DNA of 64,000 nucleotides from VAZQ01 sp963756715 (GCA_963756715.1 CAVWOV010000019.1:124001-188000), one strand, 5' to 3'. Shown: positions 35,558-44,843, numbered from the stretch's first letter. A program made the numbers and translations. The notes: generated by a model from the sequence alone, not told the origin.

Positions 35558-36034
35558 ATGAAATTCCTGAACGCGCCGGCCGCCATTGCGTGCAGTGCGG
35601 TCGTCTTCGCATTGATCGGTCCGGGGCAGGCGCAGCAGCAGCAGCAGCAGCAGCAGCCATTCCAACTGGCATTCTGCAATACCAGCGCATACTCCAACGT
35701 ACTGGTCGCTTTGGTCCACCGGAAGGACGCCCAGAACTGGATCGTCGACGGCTGGTACCCTGTCCCAGATTACGGTTGCGCGATTGTCGGAAGCTTTCAG
35801 AGAGATAAGATCTATTATTACGCCTATGGCGAAACCAACGATGACCGCATCGTCACCTGGAGCGCGCCGGACGACGACCAGACCGCGACGCCGCAGTGCA
35901 TCGACCACGACAAATTCTTCCGAAGCACCGCGGGGACTCCGTCCTGCCCGGCCGGTCAGGAATCCGCAAGGTTCCGGATGATCAAGGTCGCGCCGAACCT
36001 GCCCCGGATCACCTGGACCCTGAGCGGCGGCTAG
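35558..36034 (+). CDS. Secreted DUF1036-domain protein with N-terminal poly-Gln
   Basis: About 158 residues. The signal peptide (AAIACSAVVFALIGPGQA) is followed by a run of about eight glutamines coded by repeated CAG, then one DUF1036 domain. It aligns with the C-terminal domain of the preceding protein: FCNTSAYSNVLVALVHRK, DYGCAIVGSF, YYYAYG, QCIDHDKFF and a final TWTLSGG, with all four Cys kept. CAGGAG precedes ATG 35558. The stop codon lies at the edge of a palindromic repeat. Function unknown; DUF1036 proteins are small cysteine-containing secreted proteins. Confidence 0.75.
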   Translation: MKFLNAPAAIACSAVVFALIGPGQAQQQQQQQQPFQLAFCNTSAYSNVLVALVHRKDAQNWIVDGWYPVPDYGCAIVGSFQRDKIYYYAYGETNDDRIVTWSAPDDDQTATPQCIDHDKFFRSTAGTPSCPAGQESARFRMIKVAPNLPRITWTLSGG

Positions 36035-36123
36035 TGGAGTGGATTTGATGGAGTGGATTTGACACTGGCTAGCCACCGCGCCGCGACACCGCGAAGCGAG
36101 CGTCAAATCCAAAACTCTACTAG
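36031..36123. repeat. Inverted repeat element with internal 14-bp tandem duplication
   Basis: CTAGTGGAGT at 36031 pairs (9 of 10) with ACTCTACTAG at 36114-36123, and GGATTTGAC at 36055 pairs exactly with GTCAAATCC at 36102. Inside the left arm TGGAGTGGATTTGA occurs twice in tandem (36035-36062). The TAG stop of the DUF1036 gene is part of the left arm. It looks like a small mobile palindromic repeat inserted at a gene end. Confidence 0.6.
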
Positions 36124-36241
36124 CGAGTTATACTTGCCAATGGTCCTTTGATACTAACATTCGCCAGATGAACCCACCGAAGCGGGATGCGAATGTCAGA
36201 ATCGGGACACGAGCGATCCGGCACCCGCAACAGCCGCGCGG

Positions 36242-36517
36242 CTATTTGCTGGTCGCCCGGTCCACCGGCGGATTGTTGGCGGCGTTATCAACCCGCGGAG
36301 CCATGGGTATTTCCTCCTGCGGGCCGGATGGCGAGGCCGTCTGCCGAAACGTGAAGCTGAGGTCCGTGTCCGAGCGTGACTTAACGGTGTCTGCTCGATC
36401 GGACGCCGGCTTGCTTTCGATGACGTTGGGCGGAACGCCTTCCGTTTGCGCGAAGGCGGATGGCGCAAGGACCAATCCGGTCGTCAGCAGAACCGTTCCG
36501 ACAGCAATGATCTTCAT
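36242..36517 (-). CDS. Small secreted hypothetical protein
   Basis: 91 residues. The signal peptide is clear (MKIIAVGTVLLTTGLVLAPS, cleavage after AFA). The mature part is short, hydrophilic and low in complexity (TEGVPPNVIESKPASDRAD and onward), with no motif I know. GAGAG lies upstream of ATG 36517; the open frame to 36556 would precede the signal. It is antisense in orientation to the DUF1036 gene and convergent with it. Confidence 0.5.
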   Translation of the reverse strand: MKIIAVGTVLLTTGLVLAPSAFAQTEGVPPNVIESKPASDRADTVKSRSDTDLSFTFRQTASPSGPQEEIPMAPRVDNAANNPPVDRATSK

Positions 36518-36634
36518 CTCGCCGCTCTCTGCAATGATCCACGTCGCCACCGACATTATGGCAACTGCAAGAATAGTGTTGAGCTATTGTGGCGCCTTCG
36601 CGACGGTTCACGCAATGTAGATCCAATGACGCGT

Positions 36635-37618
36635 TCAGCGCGGCTCGTTGTCATAGCCCCTGAGACGTTCTATCGCCGCGACCGAAAACGGCTGGCCGGC
36701 AAGCTTCGCGGCATAAACCGCCGCCCCGAAGCTTGGCGTGACGATCGGCGCATGGAGACGGTAGCTGCCGGCTTGCCGGTCGAGAAGCAGTTCGAAAGGC
36801 TTGAGAATCAACGCGCCGGCGTTGAACACGCCCCCGGAATAGGAAACCGCAACCCGCTCCGTTGGATCGAACCCCAAGGCCCGGCGCACCGCGTCGACAA
36901 TGGCCACAAGTTCGCGAGCCGCCTCGTCGAAAATCCGGATGGCGGCAACGTCACCGTCATGCGCTGCGCCGGCAACGAGCTGAGACAAGGCGGCGATACG
37001 ACCCCGGTCGGGCGCATTCATGACCTTGGCGCACAAATCCAGATCGGCATTCAAACCGAATGATTGCCGGAAACCAGTATACAGCGGGCCCTTCGCCTGA
37101 CGGCCGTCGCTCATCCGCGTGAAGGCATTCAGGCCCTGCACGGCGATCCAGTAAGCCGAGCCTTCGTCACCGAAGACTTCGCCCCAGCCCCCGGCACGCG
37201 CGGTTTGTCCCTGGCGCTCGCCATACCCGATCGAGCCGGTTCCGGCGACGATGTTGATGCCGTCATTGCCGCCCAGCGAACCGGCCCAGGCACAAACCAT
37301 ATCATTGCCGCATCGATAGCGGCGATGCCCGAGCAATAGCTCCGGCATGGCGTCAAGCTGAACCTGCGCCGCGCTGTCTTCGCCATGCGCGGGGATACCG
37401 AAAAAGGCATGCGTGATGGCGCTGCCGTCGATCCCCGCCTGGCCGAACAACACGGCTAGTCCGTCGGCCAGCACGCGACGTACACCGTCCAGACCCACTT
37501 CGAGATGATACGAGCTCGGCCCGGCGTGCGAGCCAAGCAGCCTGCCGTCGCCATCGATCAAAACGAACTGCGTTTTCGTACCGCCGCCATCGACGCCGAG
37601 GAAGAGAGGCGCGCTCAC
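36635..37618 (-). CDS. BadF/BadG/BcrA-type sugar kinase (N-acetylhexosamine kinase-like)
   Basis: 327 residues of the actin-like ATPase fold. FLGVDGGGTKTQFVLIDGDG is the phosphate-1 motif, GTGSIGYG phosphate-2, and GGWGEVFGDEGSAYWI the sugar-kinase signature of N-acetylglucosamine kinase-like BadF proteins. The GTG at 37618 lies four bases after the agaS stop, so the genes are coupled; the open frame to 37747 would overlap agaS. With AgaS next to it, N-acetylgalactosamine or galactosamine is a likely substrate. Confidence 0.8.
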   Translation of the reverse strand: MSAPLFLGVDGGGTKTQFVLIDGDGRLLGSHAGPSSYHLEVGLDGVRRVLADGLAVLFGQAGIDGSAITHAFFGIPAHGEDSAAQVQLDAMPELLLGHRRYRCGNDMVCAWAGSLGGNDGINIVAGTGSIGYGERQGQTARAGGWGEVFGDEGSAYWIAVQGLNAFTRMSDGRQAKGPLYTGFRQSFGLNADLDLCAKVMNAPDRGRIAALSQLVAGAAHDGDVAAIRIFDEAARELVAIVDAVRRALGFDPTERVAVSYSGGVFNAGALILKPFELLLDRQAGSYRLHAPIVTPSFGAAVYAAKLAGQPFSVAAIERLRGYDNEPR

Positions 37619-37622
37619 GGCA

Positions 37623-38782
37623 TCACCCGGCAGCGTGAATGCGCACGCCCTGCACCACGCGATTGACGGTGCCGGACACATTGGGCGTATCCGGCGAAAG
37701 ACCGCGCGCGAGAGACGCCTCGAATGCAAATATCTGCGGGGCGGCAATGAACGGGATCAGCAGGTCGACATCCTCCGCATCCGCCATCGCGGGAATCAAG
37801 AGCCGTGCAATGCCGGCCGGTATCCCGTCATCGCGGCCGCAGACCGCGAGCAATCCGCCATGCCGGCCGTCGCGCCAAATCTCCTCCAGGAGATCGAGGT
37901 CATAGCGGCGCGTATAGGCGTGATTGGACACGAAGATCACCACCAGCGTCCGGTCGTTGACGATCGTCTTCGGGCCATGCCGGAATCCAAGAGGCGAGTC
38001 ATAGACAGCGATCGCTCCACCATCGGTGAGTTCGAGCAGCTTGAGCGCGGCTTCGCGCGCCAGTCCCTTGAACCCATGGCTGCCGAGATAGACCACACGC
38101 TCATATCCCTTGCCGGCAAGCGATTTCATCGCCTCCGCCTGCGTCGCGATAACGGTCTCGACAGCCCGCGCCATCCGATCGACCCGTACGGCCATGCCGT
38201 CGATACCCGAGAGCGCCGCCAGCGCCGCAACCATCATGCAACTGAAGCTCGACGTCATCGCAAAGCTTCGGTCATGCGTCTCCTCGGGGAGCAAGATCGC
38301 CATTCCGTTGCCGGCCGTTGCGAACCTGCGAGCCAGCGCGCCTTCAGGGTTGCAGGTGATCGCAAGATGATGGATGTCGTCAACAAACTGGTCGGCAAGG
38401 TCAATCGCGGCGATGCTTTCCGGGCTGTTGCCGGAGCGGCCGAACGAAACCAGCAGCGTCGGCGTGTCCTTCTCGAAATAGAGATAAGGCGCGGAGACCA
38501 GATCGGTCGTCGGCGATCGCCTCGACGCGGCACGGCAACTTCGCGGCAAGATACGGGGCGAGGCATTCGCCGATGAACGCGGACGTGCCGGCGCCGCTCA
38601 GGATCACGCGCATAGCCGGCGCGAGCGAGCAGCGGGCCGAGGAAGCTGTCGAGCGCCGGCTTGCGCGCGACCAAAATCTTGTGAGTTTCGCGCAGCATCG
38701 CCGGCTGCTGCGCGATCTCCCGCGCGGTCCAGAGCCCGCCCAGCGCCTGCAGTTCATCTTCATCGCGGCCGAGCTTAGCCAT
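37623..38782 (-). CDS. agaS: AgaS-type SIS-domain aminosugar-phosphate isomerase/deaminase, with two frameshifts
   Basis: Tandem SIS-domain protein, ~386 residues. The N-terminus (MAKLGRDEDELQALGGLWTA, EIAQQPAMLRETHKIL) is in one frame. RVILSGAGTSAFIGECLAPY is in a second after a slip near 38610-38617. DLVSAPYLYFEKDTPTLLVS and the rest are in a third after one extra base near 38512-38515. Motifs VSFGRSGNSPESIAAI and SPLGFRHGPKTIVND are those of AgaS, which converts galactosamine-6-phosphate to tagatose-6-phosphate and ammonia. It sits between the KbaZ-like and kinase genes and overlaps the former. Confidence 0.82.
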
Positions 38783-40073
38783 GAGGCGACCCCTTCCCTG
38801 GCATCGCCGCGGCATGATAATCGTCGAGCACCGCCCACACATGCGCCATGGCGAGCTGCGCCGGATCGTTATCGATCAACCCGTCCCTGAGCGCCGCATA
38901 GGCGATCGGCAGATATTGGCTGATCAATGCGGTAGGTGGCGGGTTCCGGGCAAGGTTGTCAAACATCGTATCCTGCGCGCGAACAATCTCGGGGTCGGAC
39001 CAGTAGTAACGGATGCGGTCACTCAAGCTGTATTGCAATTCGTAGTCGAGAGCCGCCCCGCGGGCATGATAGTACTTCGCCCAGTGCCGCGGCTCGGCCT
39101 TCATGCGGGCGATGACGACATCGCGGAAGCCGGACGCCCGGCCCGGCTCCATCCATTCGTGTTCGATCGCGTCGAGCCCCCAGAGCGCTTCGCGGAGCGC
39201 AAAGGTCACACCCGGGCCAACCTTTAGAATGGCGAAATGGTCTCGCACCAGGGCGGCGAGCGCCGACCGGGTTTGATAGTCGGTCGAATGGGCTTCGAAG
39301 ATCATGCCTTCGCGCCCCTCGATCATCCGGCTCAGCGCCTGGGCCTTCGCGGACGAATACGCGACGACTTGGCGATGATCGAATTCGACGCCAGGCTGGA
39401 CAACGGCAGCGATCACCCGTGGCCATGCATCGGCGAGGCCGGCGTTGGCGAAAATCGCCTGATGGATGTCGATCGTCGCACGCGCCGCATCGGGCGTCGT
39501 GATGGCAAGCGTGTCCAGATCTTCCGCGGCGCCGCCCGGCACCGGCACCTCGGTGCCGATCACATAGACCGGAGGCTCACCGCCTATCCGCACATAGGCG
39601 CGCTCGGCGACCGCGCAGAGCCGCGCCGCGCGGTCGGCGACCGCTTTGTCCGCAAGCGGCACGGGATCATCCGCGCACGACATCGAACAATCGAGATGGA
39701 TTTTGCGGAAGCCTGCGCTGACATAATCGTCGATCAAGATTTCGGCCCGCGCCATCGCCTCTTCGGCGGATAGCGATTGCCAGGCGTTGGGACCGAGATG
39801 GTCCCCGCCGAGCAGAATGCGATCTCTCGGCAGGCCGACGCGATCCGCGATGCGATGGACAAAGTCGCGGAAGTCCGCCGCCTTCATGCCGGTGTAGCCG
39901 CCGTCCTGATTGACCTGGTTTGACGTTGCCTCGATCAGCGCGAACGGCGCACCGGAGCGCAGGACGTGGCGAAACGTCGCCTCGATCACCAGCGGATGCG
40001 CGGAGCAGATGGAAAATATGCCGCACGGTTCGCCGGCCTTGTGGCGCGCGATAAGGTCGAGGATCGCCTTCAA
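38775..40073 (-). CDS. KbaZ/GatZ-like protein (tagatose-bisphosphate aldolase subunit or tagatose-6-P 4-epimerase)
   Basis: 432 residues. ICSAHPLVIEATFRHVLRSG, EATSNQVNQDGGYTGMKAAD and LLGGDHLGPNAWQ are the family signatures. The TTG at 40073 is preferred: AGAGAG lies six bases upstream and it gives the usual M-K-x-I/L-L-x-L-I-A-R-H-K-A-G beginning; the frame is open to 40217. The family was named as non-catalytic aldolase subunit, but an Agrobacterium GatZ relative was reported to epimerise tagatose-6-phosphate to fructose-6-phosphate. No catalytic aldolase (KbaY) or phosphofructokinase is in the window, which favours the epimerase role. Confidence 0.82.
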   Translation of the reverse strand: MKAILDLIARHKAGEPCGIFSICSAHPLVIEATFRHVLRSGAPFALIEATSNQVNQDGGYTGMKAADFRDFVHRIADRVGLPRDRILLGGDHLGPNAWQSLSAEEAMARAEILIDDYVSAGFRKIHLDCSMSCADDPVPLADKAVADRAARLCAVAERAYVRIGGEPPVYVIGTEVPVPGGAAEDLDTLAITTPDAARATIDIHQAIFANAGLADAWPRVIAAVVQPGVEFDHRQVVAYSSAKAQALSRMIEGREGMIFEAHSTDYQTRSALAALVRDHFAILKVGPGVTFALREALWGLDAIEHEWMEPGRASGFRDVVIARMKAEPRHWAKYYHARGAALDYELQYSLSDRIRYYWSDPEIVRAQDTMFDNLARNPPPTALISQYLPIAYAALRDGLIDNDPAQLAMAHVWAVLDDYHAAAMPGKGSPHG

Positions 40074-40207
40074 ATCATGCTCTCTGCGGCTGCGCCGGCC
40101 GTTCGGCGGACGGCAACCCGTTTGCCTTGGCGCAAAAGAATGTGCAAGCATATTGCTGAATCCAAGGGGCGAATCTGGCTGACGACGTGTCTCCCACAGG
40201 AGGGATT

Positions 40208-42310
40208 GTGCACTCACGGAAAGCGCCGACCGCCCGCAGGCGCACGGTCCTCAAACTGCTGGCCGGCTCGGTTGCGAGCGCGAGCCTGAACAGCCTCGGC
40301 AGCCGTTTCGCATCCGCAGCCGATGTGCCGGCGCCGGTCGGCGACGCCATGATCAACCTGGAGTTCGATTCGTCGCTGCGCTGCCGCGTCCTCGCGCGTC
40401 AAGGCGACGGCCTCCGTCCGCTCACCGGTTTCGATGCCAGCGAGACACTCCAACTCGCGGATGGCACGCGCATCGATCGCTTCCGGTTCCTCGACCAGCA
40501 CAGCCAGCCGCTGGAAGATGTCCACGGACGGGGCACCCGCCATGTCCTGAAGGGCGTCGCGGACAACGGGATCGAGAAGGAGATCAGCATCCTCCTCTAC
40601 GATCGTCATCCCGGTTTTGCGCTCTTGAATGTTTCCTATCGCAACGCAGGCACAGCGACAGTCGCGATTCGAGAGTTGGACCAATGGCGCGCATGTCCTG
40701 AAGCCGGCGCCCGGCGGCGCGCTCGACTATTGGTCTTACTCGGGCGCGTCCTACGTCGATCGCCGGGATTGGGTGCAGCAACTGCACGACGGATTCGATC
40801 AGCGCAACTTCATGGGGATGAATGCGCCCGACTACGGTGGCGGCACGCCTGTCGTCGATGTCTGGCGGCGCGATTGCGGACTGGCGGTCGGTCACGTCGA
40901 GACCGTGCCGAAGCTCGTGTCATTGCCGCTCACCGTAACGACGGCCGGCGCGCGCGTTGCGGTCGAATGCAATCACGCCATGCGGCTTGCGCCCGGTGAA
41001 GGCTTGACGACGTTCGAGACCTTCGTGACCGTTCATCGCGGCGATTTTTTCCCGACGCTCGGCAGCCTATCGCCGGATCCTCGCCGAGCGCGGAATGGCT
41101 CAGGCAAAGATCCCTGCTCCCGCCTATGAGCCGGTCTGGTGCGGCTGGGGCTATGAGCACGATTTTTCCGTCGATCAGGTGCTGGGCACGCTGCCGAAGG
41201 CGCGCGAGCTTGGCATTGGCTGGGCGGTGCTGGACGACGGCTGGCAGACCGCGCTGGGCGACTGGTATCTCAATCCGAAGAAGTTTCCGCGCGGCGATGC
41301 CGACATGATCGCGCTGGTCAAGTCCATCAAGGATACCGGCATGAGACCCAGGCTCTGGGTCGCGCCGTTGGCAGCGGAGCCCGGAACCGAGTTGCTGCGC
41401 GACCATCCCGACCTGCTGCTGCTGGACAAGGTCGGCACGCCGCAGGACGTGACCGGCTGGGACAGCCTGGTTCTGTGCCCCGCCTACCCGAAGACGGTCG
41501 AACTGACCAAGGCGCTTATCCGCAAGATTGTGGGCGAGTGGGGCTATGAGGGGCTGAAGATCGACGGCCAGCATCTCAACGGCGTCGCGCCCTGCTACAA
41601 TCCCGGCGCATAACCACGCGCGGCCTGAAGAGTTGGTCGAGAAGCTGCAGGATCTCTGGAAGGCGGTCTACGAGGAGGCGACCGCGATCAACCCGAACGT
41701 GGTGATCGAGCTCTGCCCGTGCGGCACGTCCTATGCGGTCCACAACATGCCCTACATGAACCAGGCAGTCGGGTCCGATCCGTTGTCGTCCGAACAGGTG
41801 CGGTGCAAGGGCAAGACCATCAAGGCGCTGATGGGACCTTCGGCCGCGTATGCGGGCGATCACGTGGAGCTCAGCGATGGCGGGGACGATTTCGCCTCGA
41901 CGGTCGGCGTCGGCGGTGTCGTGTCCACCAAGTTCACCTGGCCGCGCGATCCGAAGCCGGGCAGCGATCTGCTGCTGACCAAGCAACGCGAAGCGGAATG
42001 GCGCCGCTGGATCGCGCTCTATAATGAGAAAAGACTGCCCGAAGGGCGCTACCTCGGCGAGCTTTACGACATCGGCTTCGACAAGCCCGAAGCTCACGCC
42101 ATCGCGAAGGACGGCCGGTACTATTACGCCTTCTACGCCGATCGCTGGGACGGCTCGGTCGAGCTGCGCGGGCTTGGCGGCGGCCGCTACACCGTGACGG
42201 ACTACTGGACGGGAAAGACGCTCGGGACCGCATCGGCATCCGACAACCGGTTGCCGGTCGCGTTCGAACACTTCCTCCTGCTGGCGGCGGCGCCGCTCGA
42301 TGGGACGTGA
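40208..42310 (+). CDS. Tat-exported GH36-type alpha-galactosidase/alpha-N-acetylgalactosaminidase, three frameshifts
   Basis: About 700 residues across four frame segments. The N-terminus has a twin-arginine signal (TARRRTVLKLLAGSVASASL). The catalytic barrel shows EPVWCGWGYEHDF, GWAVLDDGWQTALGDW, GYEGLKIDGQHLNG (nucleophile Asp in KIDGQ) and VIELCPCGTSY. Slips by one surplus base each are placed near 40676-40680 (joining IREL to TNGAHVLKPAPG), 41061-41067 (joining to AYRRILAERGMAQAKI) and 41604-41607 (joining NGVAPCYNP to HNHARPEELVEKL). It is divergent from the amino-sugar operon, and its stop overlaps the EamA start (GTGA). Confidence 0.75.
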
Positions 42311-43254
42311 CGGTGGCGGACGCTGTTGTGCCTCGCGCGACGGGAGCGAAGACGTGGCTGCTCTATGCGTTCGCCACCACGATCCTGTGGGGCTTCTGGG
42401 GCGCATTCACCGACATCTCCGCGCAACGCGGCTTTCCCGAAACGCTGGTCTATTGCGTCTGGTCGCTGACGATGATCCCGCCGTCGCTCTACGCCCTCGC
42501 GCGCACCGGCTGGCGGCTCGACCACGACCCGCGCTCGGTACTCTACGGCATGATCATCGGGCTGCTCGGCGCCGGCGGCCAGATGGTGCTGTTCTATGCG
42601 CTGACGACCGGGCCCGCCTACCTGATCTTTCCGGTGATCTCGCTGTCGCCGGTCATCACCATCGCGCTGTCCTATTTCGCGCTTCGCGAGCGGACGAACG
42701 CCGTTGGCGCGGCCGGCATCGCGCTCGCCCTGCTGGCGCTGCCGATGTTCGACTTCTCGCCGCAAGGGCTCGGCGAAAGCAAGGGGCTTGGCTGGTTCGT
42801 GTTGTCGCTGATCGTCATGGGGTGCTGGGGCGTGCAGGCCTTCTTCATGAAGCTCGCCAACCGCACCATGAGCGCGGAGAGCATCTTCTTCTACATGATG
42901 GTCACGGGACTAATGCTTGCTCCCGTCGCCTGGGCGATGACAGATTTCAGCCGGCCGATCAACTGGGGCGCGGACGGTCCCTATCTGGCTGCCGGAATCC
43001 AGGTCTTGAACGCAATCGGTGCGCTGACGCTGGTCTATGCGTTCCGTTACGGTCAGGCGATTGTCGTGTCGCCTCTCACCAATGCGGGCGCGCCGCTGAT
43101 GACGGCCGTCATCTCGCTCATTGCCGTCGGTACGCTGCCGGGCCGGCTTAAGCTTGTCGGGCTCGTGCTTGCGTGCATCGCCGCATTGCTGCTCGCGCTG
43201 GCGCCCGAAAAGCCGCCGGCGGTCGACGCTAAGGCGAAGCCGACTGCGCCCTGA
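42307..43254 (+). CDS. EamA/DMT-family transporter
   Basis: 315 residues, ten predicted membrane segments in two EamA repeats. FATTILWGFWGAFTDIS and LIFPVISLSPVITIALSYFA open and close the first half, YAFRYGQAIVVSPLTNAGAP falls in the second. The GTG start overlaps the GH36 stop, so translation is coupled and the two products probably serve one pathway, the carrier taking up or exporting the released sugar (inference). The tail EKPPAVDAKAKPTAP is cytoplasmic. Confidence 0.82.
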   Translation: MTVADAVVPRATGAKTWLLYAFATTILWGFWGAFTDISAQRGFPETLVYCVWSLTMIPPSLYALARTGWRLDHDPRSVLYGMIIGLLGAGGQMVLFYALTTGPAYLIFPVISLSPVITIALSYFALRERTNAVGAAGIALALLALPMFDFSPQGLGESKGLGWFVLSLIVMGCWGVQAFFMKLANRTMSAESIFFYMMVTGLMLAPVAWAMTDFSRPINWGADGPYLAAGIQVLNAIGALTLVYAFRYGQAIVVSPLTNAGAPLMTAVISLIAVGTLPGRLKLVGLVLACIAALLLALAPEKPPAVDAKAKPTAP

Positions 43255-43308
43255 GCGAGCCCGCATTGCGCGTTCTAGGCGTGCTCGTATGTCTCAAGGA
43301 GAAGCGTC

Positions 43309-43701
43309 ATGAAAACTCGATCCACGGTCGCACTATCGATGCTGGCCGGCGTCGGGCTTGGTGCCATGGCGGTTCAGGGCATTCACGCCCAGACCAAGCC
43401 GCAGCCGCTCACCTACTACGTCGCCGAAATCGAGGTGACGAACCTCGACGGCTATCTGCACGAATACCTGCCGCGCGCCGAAGCCAACATCAAGGCGTTC
43501 GGTGGCCGCATCCTGGCGGCAGGCACCAGGGTCGCGACCATCGAGGGTGAGCCGCCGAAATCGCGCGCCGCGCTGATCGCCTGGGACGGCATCGAAAATG
43601 TCGCTGCGTGGCGCAATTCGGCCGAGTACAAAGATATCCGCACGGTCGGTCACAAGTACGCGAAATTCCGCACCTTCACGATCGAGGGCGTACCGCGATA
43701 G
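43309..43701 (+). CDS. Secreted DUF1330-domain protein
   Basis: 130 residues with signal peptide (MKTRSTVALSMLAGVGLGAM, cleavage after IHAQ). The remaining ~100 residues are a DUF1330 dimeric alpha/beta-barrel domain: YYVAEIEVTNLDGYLHEYLP, FGGRILAAGT and AWRNSAEYKDIR. Members are small and of unknown function; secreted versions are frequent in rhizobia. AAGGAGAAG precedes the ATG. Confidence 0.82.
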   Translation: MKTRSTVALSMLAGVGLGAMAVQGIHAQTKPQPLTYYVAEIEVTNLDGYLHEYLPRAEANIKAFGGRILAAGTRVATIEGEPPKSRAALIAWDGIENVAAWRNSAEYKDIRTVGHKYAKFRTFTIEGVPR

Positions 43702-43775
43702 CCTGAACGGTCCAGTATGGATCACTCACCCGTGCAGACGCAGCCGGCATCTCCCCTGGCACCACAACGCCAACC

Positions 43776-44759
43776 CTACTGGCGCTCGATCTGGGCCTGC
43801 TCGACCACCATCTTCCACTTCGCGATGTCTTTCTTGAGGTGTTCGGCGAGCGCCTCGGGCGTGCTGCCGTGCGCCTCTCCTCCAAGCTCCGCCATGCGCT
43901 TGCGCATATCTGGCAATGCGACGATCTCGACAATTTCCTTGTTGAGCCGCGCAATCACTTCCGGCGGCGTACCGGCCGGCGCGAACACCGCGTTCCAACC
44001 GAGCATTTCGAACTGCGGCATACCGCTCTCCGCCGCCGTCGGCACGTTGGGCAAGGACCGGTGGGTACCGGTTGAGACAATGGGACGAACCTGGCCGCCA
44101 TCGATTGCGGATTTGAGCGCCCCGTAGGACTCGATCGCAACGTCCACGTCCCCACGCATCACCGCCAGAAGCACGTCCGGCGTCGTCCGAAACGGCACCT
44201 GGGTGATCTTGACCTTTGCCACCGATCGGAACAAAGCACCCGCCATGAACTGCGAACTGCCGGGCAGCGTCGTTGCAAGGTTCATCTTATCTCCGCGCTC
44301 GCGCGCCGCCGCTGTGAGATCGCCAAGCGTGCGGATTGGTGACGAGGCTTTCGTCAACATCAGCATGTCGAATTGCGCCACCGACGAGATCGGCGCGAAG
44401 TCCTTGATGGCGTCGAACGGCAGCGATTTGAACAACGCGACACTCATTGCTGTACCGACCGCAAGCACAAACAGCGTGTAGCCGTCAGCCGGCGAGCTGG
44501 TCACCGCCTGCGCCGCCACGACGCCGCCGCCGCCCGGCCGGTTCTCGATGAAGACGCGCTGGTTCAGCCGCGCGCCGAGCTTCTCGGCAAGTACGCGCAT
44601 GGTAATGTCGGCAAAGCCGCCGGCCGCAAACGGAATCACGATTCGGATCGGTTTGCTCGGGAAGGGTGCCGCCTCCGCTACGGCTTGGCGCGGCACAGCG
44701 CCCGCGACCAATGCGGCCGCGCAAATACATGCAATCAGGATTCTGCTGACGCGTCGCAT
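43776..44759 (-). CDS. Tripartite tricarboxylate transporter (Bug/TctC) substrate-binding protein
   Basis: 327 residues with signal peptide (ILIACICAAALVAGAVPRQA). FPSKPIRIVIPFAAGGFADI is the Bug family opening that binds the ligand carboxylate, then RVFIENRPGGGGVVAAQAV and IVSTGTHRSLPNVPTAAESG. GGAGGAAAG precedes the start. It lies downstream of the hydro-lyase genes on the same strand, so its ligand is probably a carboxylate handled by that enzyme. No TctB/TctA membrane genes are in the window. Confidence 0.88.
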   Translation of the reverse strand: MRRVSRILIACICAAALVAGAVPRQAVAEAAPFPSKPIRIVIPFAAGGFADITMRVLAEKLGARLNQRVFIENRPGGGGVVAAQAVTSSPADGYTLFVLAVGTAMSVALFKSLPFDAIKDFAPISSVAQFDMLMLTKASSPIRTLGDLTAAARERGDKMNLATTLPGSSQFMAGALFRSVAKVKITQVPFRTTPDVLLAVMRGDVDVAIESYGALKSAIDGGQVRPIVSTGTHRSLPNVPTAAESGMPQFEMLGWNAVFAPAGTPPEVIARLNKEIVEIVALPDMRKRMAELGGEAHGSTPEALAEHLKKDIAKWKMVVEQAQIERQ

Positions 44760-44843
44760 TCGTTCTTTCCTCCATCAATATCGTCCGGCTGATATGCCGG
44801 TATTGTGTTATCGCTCGGGCTCCAGGCGGCCCGCGATCGGCCA

